Source: Novosphingobium sp. UBA6722 (lineage in GTDB: Bacteria; Pseudomonadota; Alphaproteobacteria; Sphingomonadales; Sphingomonadaceae). From it: a DNA stretch of 24,351 nt. Below are positions 1 to 6,683 of the stretch, one piece after another (position 1 is the first letter of the stretch; each line of letters starts with the position of its first letter). The stretch lies in NCBI GenBank assembly GCA_002454125.1, contig DKII01000005.1, positions 11,633-35,983 of the forward strand, in the 5' to 3' direction. Under the pieces are notes generated by a model that saw nothing but the letters and a program-made list of their open reading frames with translations, was not told the DNA's origin and ran no database searches. The translations under genes were made by a program, and so were the position numbers.

Positions 1-233
1 GCCTGATGGCCGGGGCTGAGGCGGCCGGGCAGGATTGGTCCGCCCCGCCCCGCACCACTGCGCTGGGCGCGCTGCTGGCCCACATCACCGGCGATGCCGA
101 GGCGGACAGCTACCAGCCGATGAACGTCAACTTCGGGCTGTTCCCGCCGGTCGATCCGGACGTTAAGAAGAAGGTCCGCAAAGAAGCCTATACTGCACGC
201 GCCAAGGCCGATCTGGCCCGCTGGATCGCCTAG
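1..233 (+). CDS. trmFO: TrmFO C-terminus (methylenetetrahydrofolate-tRNA-(uracil-5-)-methyltransferase), 5' partial
   Basis: Only the last 76 or so codons are present; the frame is open to the left edge, so the ATG at position 6 is probably internal. The segment carries the end typical of the folate/FAD-dependent tRNA U54 methyltransferase TrmFO: a HITG motif, then PMNVNFGLFPP, then a basic stretch and a final ADLARW. TrmFO makes ribothymidine at position 54 of tRNA in the cytoplasm, using methylenetetrahydrofolate and FAD. The stop overlaps the last bases of the convergent EF-hand gene. The catalytic part lies outside the window, so identification rests on the C-terminal signature alone. Confidence 0.85.
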   Translation, partial: LMAGAEAAGQDWSAPPRTTALGALLAHITGDAEADSYQPMNVNFGLFPPVDPDVKKKVRKEAYTARAKADLARWIA

Positions 234-697
234 CAGCGGCAGTCCGGCCGCTGCGCCTGCTTTGGCCGGGTGGTCGCGAATTCGGCGCGGGTCAGGGTGC
301 CATCGCCATTGGCATCGCCGCCCTTGAAGCGGTTCGAGGTGGCCACCGCCCACTCCTCGAAACTCAGCAGGTTGTTGCCGTCCTTGTCGAGCTTGCGGAA
401 GGCGGCAACACGCGGTTGAAGCGCCTCGCTGCGGCTGATCAGGTTGTCGCGGTTGCGGTCGAGCCGGTTGAAGCGGCGTTCCTCGCGGGTGTCCTCGTCC
501 ACTTGCGGCAGAGCCGCGCCCATGATCCCTTCACCATCTTCGGTCGGGATCGCCTCCAGATCGCCCTCGCCAGGGATCTCAGCCAGGGTTGGCGGCGGCG
601 GCGCAGCGCTTTCCACCGCAGCCCGGCCCTGCCACCAGAACAGGCCCGCTGCCGCCAGCAGCAGCGCACCCACAGCCCCCAGTACCGTCCGGTTCAT
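230..697 (-). CDS. Membrane-anchored or exported EF-hand calcium-binding protein
   Basis: A 155-residue protein starting with a short basic end and a hydrophobic segment (about residues 5-22), either a signal peptide or an anchor, followed by an Ala/Pro-rich linker. Three canonical 12-residue EF-hand loops are visible: D80-E91, D104-E115 and D128-E139, each with acidic or polar residues at positions 1, 3 and 5 and Glu at position 12. This predicts calcium binding in the periplasm; the partner is unknown. The C-terminus has two cysteines (DCRC). The ATG is preceded by an AAGGAAGG-type ribosome-binding site. The gene lies 24 bp downstream of the phytoene-synthase-like gene on the same strand, so the two are probably co-transcribed. 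It converges on trmFO with a 4-bp overlap. Confidence 0.8.
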   Translation of the reverse strand: MNRTVLGAVGALLLAAAGLFWWQGRAAVESAAPPPPTLAEIPGEGDLEAIPTEDGEGIMGAALPQVDEDTREERRFNRLDRNRDNLISRSEALQPRVAAFRKLDKDGNNLLSFEEWAVATSNRFKGGDANGDGTLTRAEFATTRPKQAQRPDCRC

Positions 698-721
698 CGC
701 CCTGCCCTTCCTTGCCCGATC

Positions 722-1324
722 TCAGCGCCCAATCATGCCGATCCGCATCGCCGCTGCCAAGGCCAAGGGTCCGTCCAGCAAGGGAATTTGTCCGCCGCGC
801 CGCCGGGCCAGGCCGTGCAGCACTGCCAGGGCGCGCAGTTCGCGGGGGAGCGACAGTGTCGGCATGGCTTGGCCCGCCCCCATCGCCGCCAGGCTCCAGC
901 CGCTTAGCGCAGCACCCGCTGTTTCCGCGGCTTCCCCCCGGCCGGCTTGCTGCGCCAGCCCGCGGCCCAGCGCGGCGCGGGCTTCGGCCAGGGCTGCCGG
1001 ATTGGGTTCATCGGGATCGAGCATGGCTTCCCAGCCATCGACCAGCGCCTGCAACGGCGCGCTTGACCCGTGCCACCCGGCCAGGGCCGCCAGCAAAGGC
1101 TGCCCCTTGGGACGCGCCGCCGGCTCCTCGGCCAATCGCTCGCGCCACCAGGCCAGCTTGATCTGGGCCAGCAGCACCTCGCGCGCGCCGGACACGATTT
1201 CCGCCAGCTTCGCATCCAGGGCAAAGGCGGCCAGTTGCAGCGGGCGGTGCGCAGCCGGGGCATAGGCCAGCGCCAGGCGGACTTCGGGGGGCAGGGTCGC
1301 TTCGAACAGGGGTCCGGCTCCAGA
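722..1324 (-). CDS. Squalene/phytoene synthase-family protein, 5' end disrupted
   Basis: The reading frame encodes about 200 residues with family-type motifs: LPPEVRLALAYAP, a Leu/Ala-rich helix, then the characteristic LLAQIKLAWWRERL. It resembles the short non-carotenogenic members of the squalene/phytoene synthase fold (class I isoprenoid synthases); I do not see the paired DXXXD catalytic motifs, so the enzyme activity is uncertain. The first usable conventional start inside the frame is GTG at 1195, but clear family similarity runs upstream of it to about 1309. The only ATG upstream in the same frame (1339-1337) is followed four codons later by TGA (1327-1325). Either the gene carries a nonsense or frameshift lesion, or it uses a rare CTG start, or there is a sequence error. 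It is followed by the EF-hand gene. Confidence 0.6.
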   Translation of the reverse strand, partial: SGAGPLFEATLPPEVRLALAYAPAAHRPLQLAAFALDAKLAEIVSGAREVLLAQIKLAWWRERLAEEPAARPKGQPLLAALAGWHGSSAPLQALVDGWEAMLDPDEPNPAALAEARAALGRGLAQQAGRGEAAETAGAALSGWSLAAMGAGQAMPTLSLPRELRALAVLHGLARRRGGQIPLLDGPLALAAAMRIGMIGR

Positions 1325-1383
1325 TCAGGGATGCGCCATCTGCGCGCCCGCGGGCTGCAAGACAAGGGTTCGATCGCAGCAAC

Positions 1384-1400
1384 CTAACGTCATGTTAACC
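1384..1400 (+). promoter_or_regulatory. CtrA-like box upstream of the first Tad module
   Basis: CTAA, seven bases, then TTAACC. This differs in one base from the CtrA consensus TTAA-N7-TTAA and has an intact second half. It lies 78 bp before the first TadG-like start codon. CtrA is the alphaproteobacterial cell-cycle regulator that controls pilus genes in Caulobacter; binding here is inferred. Confidence 0.45.
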
Positions 1401-1430
1401 CGCTTCCTTCAAGGAGTGCAAACCAGCGTT

Positions 1431-1456
1431 GGTCTAAAGCCAGCGTGAAATAGACC
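1431..1456. repeat. Short inverted repeat upstream of the first tadG-like gene
   Basis: GGTCTA at 1431-1436 and its exact reverse complement TAGACC at 1451-1456, with a 14-base spacer, 21 bp before the start codon. It could be an operator or a leader hairpin. Six-base arms are short enough to arise by chance. Confidence 0.25.
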
Positions 1457-1477
1457 GATTCCACTTGCGGGGGCGCC

Positions 1478-3085
1478 ATGTTCGCTTCGATTCGTCGTAC
1501 CATGCGCAAGCTAAAGCGCAGCACCGGTGGCAACGCCACGATGCTCGTTGCGCTTGGCATGCCAGCGCTGATCGGCAGTTCGGGCCTCGCGGTCGATTTC
1601 GCCCAGTGGTACATGTGGAAGCGCGAGATTCAGTTTGCAGTTGACCAGGCGGCGCTGGCCGGAGCCTGGGCGCGTAGCTCGACTACCAGCTCAAGCACAT
1701 ATGTATCGCGTGCACGGCAGGAGTTTGCCGCTAACCTGGCCGCCACCCGCGGCGGGACTTCAACCCCGAGCGTAGAGCTGCGCAACTATAACGGCGGCAC
1801 GAACAATGCGGTCGCGGTGACGGCCACTGTCAGCAAAGCGCTGCCCTTTACGACCTTCATCACGGGTGGCGATGCCGTGGTCGCGGCGAGCGCCGTCGCA
1901 ACTTTTTCCCAAACGCAGAATTTCAGGGCCTGCATCCTGTCGGTGAACCCGACCGAGAACCGCTCGGCCATCTTCGGCAACGCAATTACCGGCGGTTCAA
2001 ACTGCGGCGTTGGCGCACTTTCCACCGGCACCCAGGCAATCGTCGAAACGGGCGACTCTGAGGTGATGCTGGGCGATATCATCTCAGCCGGCGGGATTGA
2101 GGATACGTTTTCGAACAACGGGACGATCCACGAATTTGTGGCGGGCCTGTCGAATCCCTATGCCGGCCTGACTGCGCCGAGTTCGGCCGGCCAGCCAGCA
2201 CGCACCTATAGCTGCCCGACATTCTCGGCCGGCACGACAAGTTGGACCGCACCGGTAACCGTCCGCACTGTGATCTCCTATGAGTATCGGCGCGGTGCCA
2301 ACAGCAACGGTACGAACATTACTGTGACTTCTGGCCAGCCTGGTTACATGGCCCCGTCCGATTCAACCACCGGCCCGACCACCACAACCTATTACTCGGC
2401 ACCGACCGCTGGTTCGACTTCGGTCGGTCCAACCTACAGCACCTGGGACAATGTAACCGGCACTGGTCAGAACCGGATCTGGCGGCGTTCGGTAACCACT
2501 ACCACGACGACGATCGGTACGGTCACAGGTCCGATCACGACGGGTGCCAACGATGGCATCGCCCGCCCGCTGCCTGGTGTTTACTCCAGTATCAGCATCA
2601 ATTGTGATACCCAGTTCCAATCCGGCATCTATTGGGTCAGCGGTTCGATCGATTTCGGGAACAATCGGCGGGTCACGGGTTCGGACGTGCTGTTCGTGAT
2701 GACGGGCAGTTCGAACGACATTCGCATCAACTCAACGTCGATCGTTACCCTTTCGGGTATCAGTGAAGCGACCCTGACTGGAACCTATGGCGTCAGTGCC
2801 GTCGATGCCGCGAAAATGAAAAACATGTTGTTCTTCGACAAGGACAATACCAGTGACTTCGACGTCAACGGTAACGCCACGCTTGACCTTAACGGTGTGC
2901 TTTACATGCCGTCACGCGAGGTCAAGATCAACGGCAACATGAGCAGCGGCAGCCGCTGCATCATGCTGGTATCCGACACATTCTGGATCACCGGCTCGGC
3001 CAACCTGACCAACTTCTGCGCGCCCGACGGCACCGGCGGCATGCAGATTGGTGAACGCCTCGCCTCGGTGCGACTGGTGGCATGA
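1478..3085 (+). CDS. TadG-like Flp-pilus-associated protein, Thr/Ser-rich
   Basis: A 535-residue protein whose N-terminus (about residues 15-65) matches the TadE/G-type anchor: basic start, a GGNAT motif, a hydrophobic helix, then a short VDFAQWYMWKREIQFAVDQAALAGAWA helix rich in Ala. The rest should lie in the periplasm or outside. Residues about 240-360 are very rich in Thr, Ser and Gly with repeated Tyr, suggesting an extended linker or glycosylation target; the C-terminal part alternates short beta-like strands and contains a few cysteines. No von Willebrand A metal site is visible, unlike the second TadG here. A G-rich stretch a few bases upstream can act as the ribosome-binding site for ATG 1478; ATG 1502 is an alternative. 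Its stop overlaps the next gene. Base composition is lower in GC than its neighbours. Probable role: pilus-associated or surface protein delivered with the Tad system. Confidence 0.75.
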   Translation: MFASIRRTMRKLKRSTGGNATMLVALGMPALIGSSGLAVDFAQWYMWKREIQFAVDQAALAGAWARSSTTSSSTYVSRARQEFAANLAATRGGTSTPSVELRNYNGGTNNAVAVTATVSKALPFTTFITGGDAVVAASAVATFSQTQNFRACILSVNPTENRSAIFGNAITGGSNCGVGALSTGTQAIVETGDSEVMLGDIISAGGIEDTFSNNGTIHEFVAGLSNPYAGLTAPSSAGQPARTYSCPTFSAGTTSWTAPVTVRTVISYEYRRGANSNGTNITVTSGQPGYMAPSDSTTGPTTTTYYSAPTAGSTSVGPTYSTWDNVTGTGQNRIWRRSVTTTTTTIGTVTGPITTGANDGIARPLPGVYSSISINCDTQFQSGIYWVSGSIDFGNNRRVTGSDVLFVMTGSSNDIRINSTSIVTLSGISEATLTGTYGVSAVDAAKMKNMLFFDKDNTSDFDVNGNATLDLNGVLYMPSREVKINGNMSSGSRCIMLVSDTFWITGSANLTNFCAPDGTGGMQIGERLASVRLVA

Positions 3086-3546
3086 TGCGAGCCCTGCATT
3101 CCCTTCGCCAACTGGCCCGCAATCAGCGCGGCGCGGTGTTGATCGAAACGGCGATCGTGGCACCCGTGCTTATCCTGATGAGCCTGGGTGCTTTCCAGGT
3201 ATCGGAAATTGTCGCCCGCCAAACCGAACTACAAGAGGCCGCCGCGCAGGCCGCCTCGATCGCGATGGCAGCGACTCCCGATACGGCTGCCAAGCGCACC
3301 GTCTTGAAGAACGTTATCGTGGCGCAGACCGGGCTAGATGAATCGCAGGTGACGATCACCGAAAAGTTCCGTTGTGGCACTGCCTCGACCTACGTTGACA
3401 GCGCCAGTTCCTGTGTCGGGGTCAAGGTTGCCAATTTTGTGCTCATCCAGTTGGACGATACCTATAACCCGATCTGGAGCGAGTTTGGCGTTGGTGGCAC
3501 GCTTTTCTTCAATGTCGACCGCTATGTCATGGTGAAGCAGACATGA
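3082..3546 (+). CDS. TadE-family pseudopilin-like protein
   Basis: A 154-residue protein with a short basic leader (residues 1-17), an RGAVLIETAIVAPVL stretch typical of TadE-like minor pilins, and one hydrophobic helix at about 18-39, then a periplasmic domain with two cysteines that could pair. The Glu five residues into the hydrophobic stretch is the conserved pilin-type glutamate. TadE-like proteins are minor pseudopilins of the tight-adherence (Flp) pilus, processed by a prepilin peptidase. The start ATG overlaps the stop of the upstream TadG-like gene (an ATGATG arrangement, so 3085 is the alternative start), and its own stop overlaps the next gene by 4 bp, indicating translational coupling. 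Confidence 0.8.
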   Translation: MMRALHSLRQLARNQRGAVLIETAIVAPVLILMSLGAFQVSEIVARQTELQEAAAQAASIAMAATPDTAAKRTVLKNVIVAQTGLDESQVTITEKFRCGTASTYVDSASSCVGVKVANFVLIQLDDTYNPIWSEFGVGGTLFFNVDRYVMVKQT

Positions 3547-3998
3547 ATCGCAAATCCGCCTTTTGGCTGGCAGTTCGCGGCGATTCTGCCGGTTCGGTGG
3601 CCATCGAATTCGCTCTGATCGGACCGGCGATGCTTGCGATGCTGCTGGGCGTGCTCCAATTCGGCATCGGCATGCAGAACTATAATGCGCTGCGCTCAGT
3701 CGCTGGCGAAGTAGCCCGCTATGCCGTTACCGATGCCCAGGATGCCGCTGCACGTTCGAACATGACCCTGCGCGATACCAACACCCAGCTTGAACAATAT
3801 GCCCAGGAAGTGGCCACAGATCCGCCCTATGGCTTGCAGGCCAGCCGACTGACGGCCACCGTAACCTCGGTCCCGACCCGGGTGGACGGAGCGAGCGAGC
3901 GGACAATCGAGTTGCGGTATAATATTCCGTCGATGCTGGGTGTTATCGGGATCGATGCGATCCCAGTTACCTATACCCAAACGGTCTTCATCGCCTGA
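3543..3998 (+). CDS. TadE-family pseudopilin-like protein
   Basis: A 151-residue protein with a basic leader, then GSVAIEFALIGPAMLAMLLG at about residues 17-36, the TadE signature with the conserved Glu early in the hydrophobic helix, followed by an amphipathic helix and a periplasmic domain ending in beta-like segments. It is the last gene of the first module, translationally coupled to the preceding TadE gene through an ATGA overlap. A hairpin follows 19 bp after the stop. Family assignment rests on the N-terminal motif; the individual role is unknown. Confidence 0.8.
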   Translation: MNRKSAFWLAVRGDSAGSVAIEFALIGPAMLAMLLGVLQFGIGMQNYNALRSVAGEVARYAVTDAQDAAARSNMTLRDTNTQLEQYAQEVATDPPYGLQASRLTATVTSVPTRVDGASERTIELRYNIPSMLGVIGIDAIPVTYTQTVFIA

Positions 3999-4016
3999 CC
4001 GCAAGGCAGCGCTAAC

Positions 4017-4063
4017 CCGTCGGGAAAGACCAAACGCCACATTTGGCTCGTCTTTCCTGACGG
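4017..4063 (+). terminator. Long hairpin between the two Tad modules (candidate terminator or processing site)
   Basis: Arms 4017-4030 and 4050-4063 pair over 14 positions with one G-U pair. Inside the loop, CCAAA (4030-4034) and TTTGG (4042-4046) could form a competing inner stem. Only a three-T run follows, so termination may be weak. It could lower or separate expression of the downstream module. Confidence 0.5.
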
Positions 4064-4064
4064 T

Positions 4065-4081
4065 TTCACGATCGCTTAACC
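4065..4081 (+). promoter_or_regulatory. CtrA-like box upstream of the second Tad module
   Basis: TTCA, seven bases, then TTAACC. As at the first module, the second half-site is intact and the first has one mismatch to TTAA-N7-TTAA. It lies 111 bp before the preferred start at 4192, just after the hairpin, where a separate promoter would be expected. Confidence 0.45.
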
Positions 4082-4191
4082 ACGTTCGTTGGGCAAACCG
4101 ATAGGCCGGCGCGGCTATCGCCCCACGCGTACCAAAGCGGGGCGCGCACCAGATGGCCAAGAATTTGCACACAGCCGGGAAGCAGGAAGGC

Positions 4192-6087
4192 ATGACCTTC
4201 CTGGCACGGCTGGCGCGCGACGTGGCCGGCAATACCCTGGCAATGCTGGCCGCCGGCCTGTTTCCGCTGCTGGCGCTGGTCGGCGGCGGGATCGACATGG
4301 GCCGCAGCTATCTGGCCCAGAGCCGCCTGCAGCAGGCCTGCGACGCCGGGGTGCTGGCAGCCCGCAAGAAGTTGGGGTCGCAAGTCGTCACCACCGGAGA
4401 AGTGCCCAACGATGTCGAGACGATCGGCAACACCTTCTTCAACGTCAACTTCCGCGCCGGGGCCTATGGCACCACCAACCGCTCGTTTGCGATGACGCTG
4501 GAGCCGGATTACGCCATTTCCGGCAGCGCCACCGCCGCCGTGCCGACCACGATCATGAACCTGTTCGGCTATGACAAGACCGACCTGACCGTGGCGTGCC
4601 AAGCCAAGCTGAACTTCAGCAATACCGATGTGATGTTCGTTTTGGACACTACCGGGTCGATGGCCTGGACCAATCCGGGTGACACGCAGCCGAAGATCGA
4701 CATCCTGCGCCAGGTGGTGAAGGATTTCCACGGCCAGCTCGAAGGCAGCAAGACCCCCGGCACCGTGATCCGCTATGGCTTCCTGCCCTATTCGACCAAC
4801 GTCAACGTCGGCGGGATTCTCGATCCGGACTGGATGGTTGACGAGTGGACCTATCAGGGCCGTGTCCAGCAGGATACCGGCCGAACCACCACCGGGCCGG
4901 TCTTCGAACAGAACTGGACCTATGTGAGCGGCAGCGACGTGCTGGGCACGTCCTATGTCAGCACGACCTGCCCCAGCAATACCACGACGTGGGTTGAGCT
5001 GCGGTACTGGAGGGATCCGGATGGGACCGAGAACTGGGAGTATCTGCTGAATGGCGTCCAGTATGACTGCGCCTGGCTGGATTCGACCAACAAGCGCATC
5101 ACGCCGCGCACCTATACCAATTACCGCTACATCTACAGCTACCTGAACAAGGGTAACCGGACGATCCCGGTGATGACCTGGCGCTACCAGGCGATCCCGG
5201 TCGACGTATCGAGCCTGAAGAACAACGGCGCCGGGACGATGCGGGTCGGCAACAAGGTCACGATCCGCAAGATGGGCGGCTGGGTGCAGGATCCGGTCGA
5301 CTTCGAAGCCTTCTTCCGGGGCTGCATCGAGGAACGCGATACCTACGAGATCGACGACTACTCGGATGTCGACTTCAGCCGCGCGCTCGATCTCGATATC
5401 GATCTGGTCCCGAACCCGGGCGATCCCAGCACCCAGTGGCGCCCGATTCTGAACGACATCTCCTTTGTCCGGGCGATCGATTGGGGCGGCAACGGCACCT
5501 TCGTGCCGACGCCGGGCACCTCGGACGCCGATTGGGACTATCTCAATGCCGGCTGGGCTGGGCTATCGGCCTGCCCTGCCCCGGCGCGCAAGCTGGCGCC
5601 GATGACCGCGGGCGAGGTTTCGACCTATGTCGACAGCCTGTTCGCGCAAGGCAGCACCTATCACGATATCGGCATGCTCTGGGGTGCGCGGATGCTCTCG
5701 CCCAGCGGGATCTTTGCGGCCGAAAACGCCGATGCGGCCGGCAGCGTGACCAGCCGCCACATGATCTTCCTGACCGATGGTGAGACGGCCCCGCTCGACC
5801 TGTCCTACGGCACCTATGGCATCGAACCGCTAGATCAGCGGCGCTGGTCGTCATCGTCCTCGCAGACGCTGACCCAGGTGGTTGAAGGCCGTACCGCCGT
5901 GGCCTGTGAGCAGGCCAAGCGCCGTAACATCACCGTCTGGGTGATCGGTTTCGGCACCACGCTCAACCCGGTGCTGACGGCCTGTGCCGGCCCCGGCCAT
6001 GCCTTTGAGGCCGCCGACGCCACAGAGCTCCAGGACGTGTTCAGCAAGATCGCCGCCCAGCTGGGCGACCTGCGAGTGACCAAGTGA
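4192..6087 (+). CDS. TadG-like protein with von Willebrand factor A domain
   Basis: I prefer ATG 4192 (631 residues) because it has a good AGGAAGG ribosome-binding site and gives the usual short basic leader; ATG 4153 would add 13 residues without a visible site. After the leader, GNTLA and a hydrophobic helix (about residues 14-34) form the TadE/G-type anchor. The VWA domain starts at FVLDTTGSM, with the metal-ion-dependent adhesion motif at residues 152-156, and continues after a large insertion to MIFLTDGE (LTDGE at about 527-531), the second metal-site segment. The insertion between these (about residues 200-480) is rich in Trp, Tyr and Asp and holds several cysteines. VWA-containing TadG proteins are surface components of Flp-pilus systems, probably in adhesion. 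It opens the second module and its stop overlaps the next start. Confidence 0.85.
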   Translation: MTFLARLARDVAGNTLAMLAAGLFPLLALVGGGIDMGRSYLAQSRLQQACDAGVLAARKKLGSQVVTTGEVPNDVETIGNTFFNVNFRAGAYGTTNRSFAMTLEPDYAISGSATAAVPTTIMNLFGYDKTDLTVACQAKLNFSNTDVMFVLDTTGSMAWTNPGDTQPKIDILRQVVKDFHGQLEGSKTPGTVIRYGFLPYSTNVNVGGILDPDWMVDEWTYQGRVQQDTGRTTTGPVFEQNWTYVSGSDVLGTSYVSTTCPSNTTTWVELRYWRDPDGTENWEYLLNGVQYDCAWLDSTNKRITPRTYTNYRYIYSYLNKGNRTIPVMTWRYQAIPVDVSSLKNNGAGTMRVGNKVTIRKMGGWVQDPVDFEAFFRGCIEERDTYEIDDYSDVDFSRALDLDIDLVPNPGDPSTQWRPILNDISFVRAIDWGGNGTFVPTPGTSDADWDYLNAGWAGLSACPAPARKLAPMTAGEVSTYVDSLFAQGSTYHDIGMLWGARMLSPSGIFAAENADAAGSVTSRHMIFLTDGETAPLDLSYGTYGIEPLDQRRWSSSSSQTLTQVVEGRTAVACEQAKRRNITVWVIGFGTTLNPVLTACAGPGHAFEAADATELQDVFSKIAAQLGDLRVTK

Positions 6088-6683
6088 TGCGCCGGTTCCT
6101 GCGCCAGCTTGCCACTGACTGCCGGGGCGCGACGATCGTCGAATTCGCCATGGTCACGCCGGCATTGCTGCTGATACTGATGGGCCTCTTCGACATGTCC
6201 CACAACATGTACACCGCCCAGATGCTGAACGGCGCGATCCAGCAGGCGGCGCGCAATTCGACCATCGAGGGTGCAGGCGGGCGTGAAGCTGCGCTCGATG
6301 CGATCGTGACGCGGTCGGTCAAGGCCGTCTCGCCCAATGCCACGGTCCGCTTCACCCGGACTGCCTATCGTGACTTCACCAGCGTCGGCCGGCCCGAGGA
6401 CTGGAGCGATGTCGATAACGACGGCTCCTGCAACAACGGCGAACCCTTTGAGGACGCCAATGGCAACGGCGCCTGGGATCGCGATCCGGGTTCAAGCGGC
6501 TTCGGCGGGGCGCGCGATGCCGTGTTGTACACGGTTACGATCGACTATCCGCGGCTGTTCCCGATTGCCCGGCTGATCCCGGGCCAGTCGGAACAGATGC
6601 AGATGCAGAGCTCGACCGTGCTGCGCAACCAGCCCTTCGGCCTCAGCGAAGCACCCGCTCCGGTCACGGGGAATTGCACGTGA
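6087..6683 (+). CDS. TadE-family pseudopilin-like protein with calcium-loop-like insert
   Basis: The stop of the preceding gene and the start form TGATG, so ATG 6087 is preferred; GTG 6084 is one codon earlier. The 198-residue protein has a basic leader, RGATIVEFAMVTPALLLILMG (about residues 13-33) with the conserved early Glu, and a periplasmic domain. Residues 108-133 contain two back-to-back Asp/Asn/Gly loops, D108-x-D110-x-D112-G and D123-x-N125-x-N127-G, followed by further Asp, which resemble EF-hand-like or dockerin-like calcium loops. It is the middle gene of the second module. The downstream gene begins on the GTGA of its stop. Confidence 0.8.
   Translation: MRRFLRQLATDCRGATIVEFAMVTPALLLILMGLFDMSHNMYTAQMLNGAIQQAARNSTIEGAGGREAALDAIVTRSVKAVSPNATVRFTRTAYRDFTSVGRPEDWSDVDNDGSCNNGEPFEDANGNGAWDRDPGSSGFGGARDAVLYTVTIDYPRLFPIARLIPGQSEQMQMQSSTVLRNQPFGLSEAPAPVTGNCT

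Noticed and set aside
444..1265. Plus-strand open frame of 273 codons
   Set aside because: It is opposite the EF-hand and phytoene-synthase-like genes, and its product is Ser/Ala/Arg-rich low complexity typical of a shadow frame.
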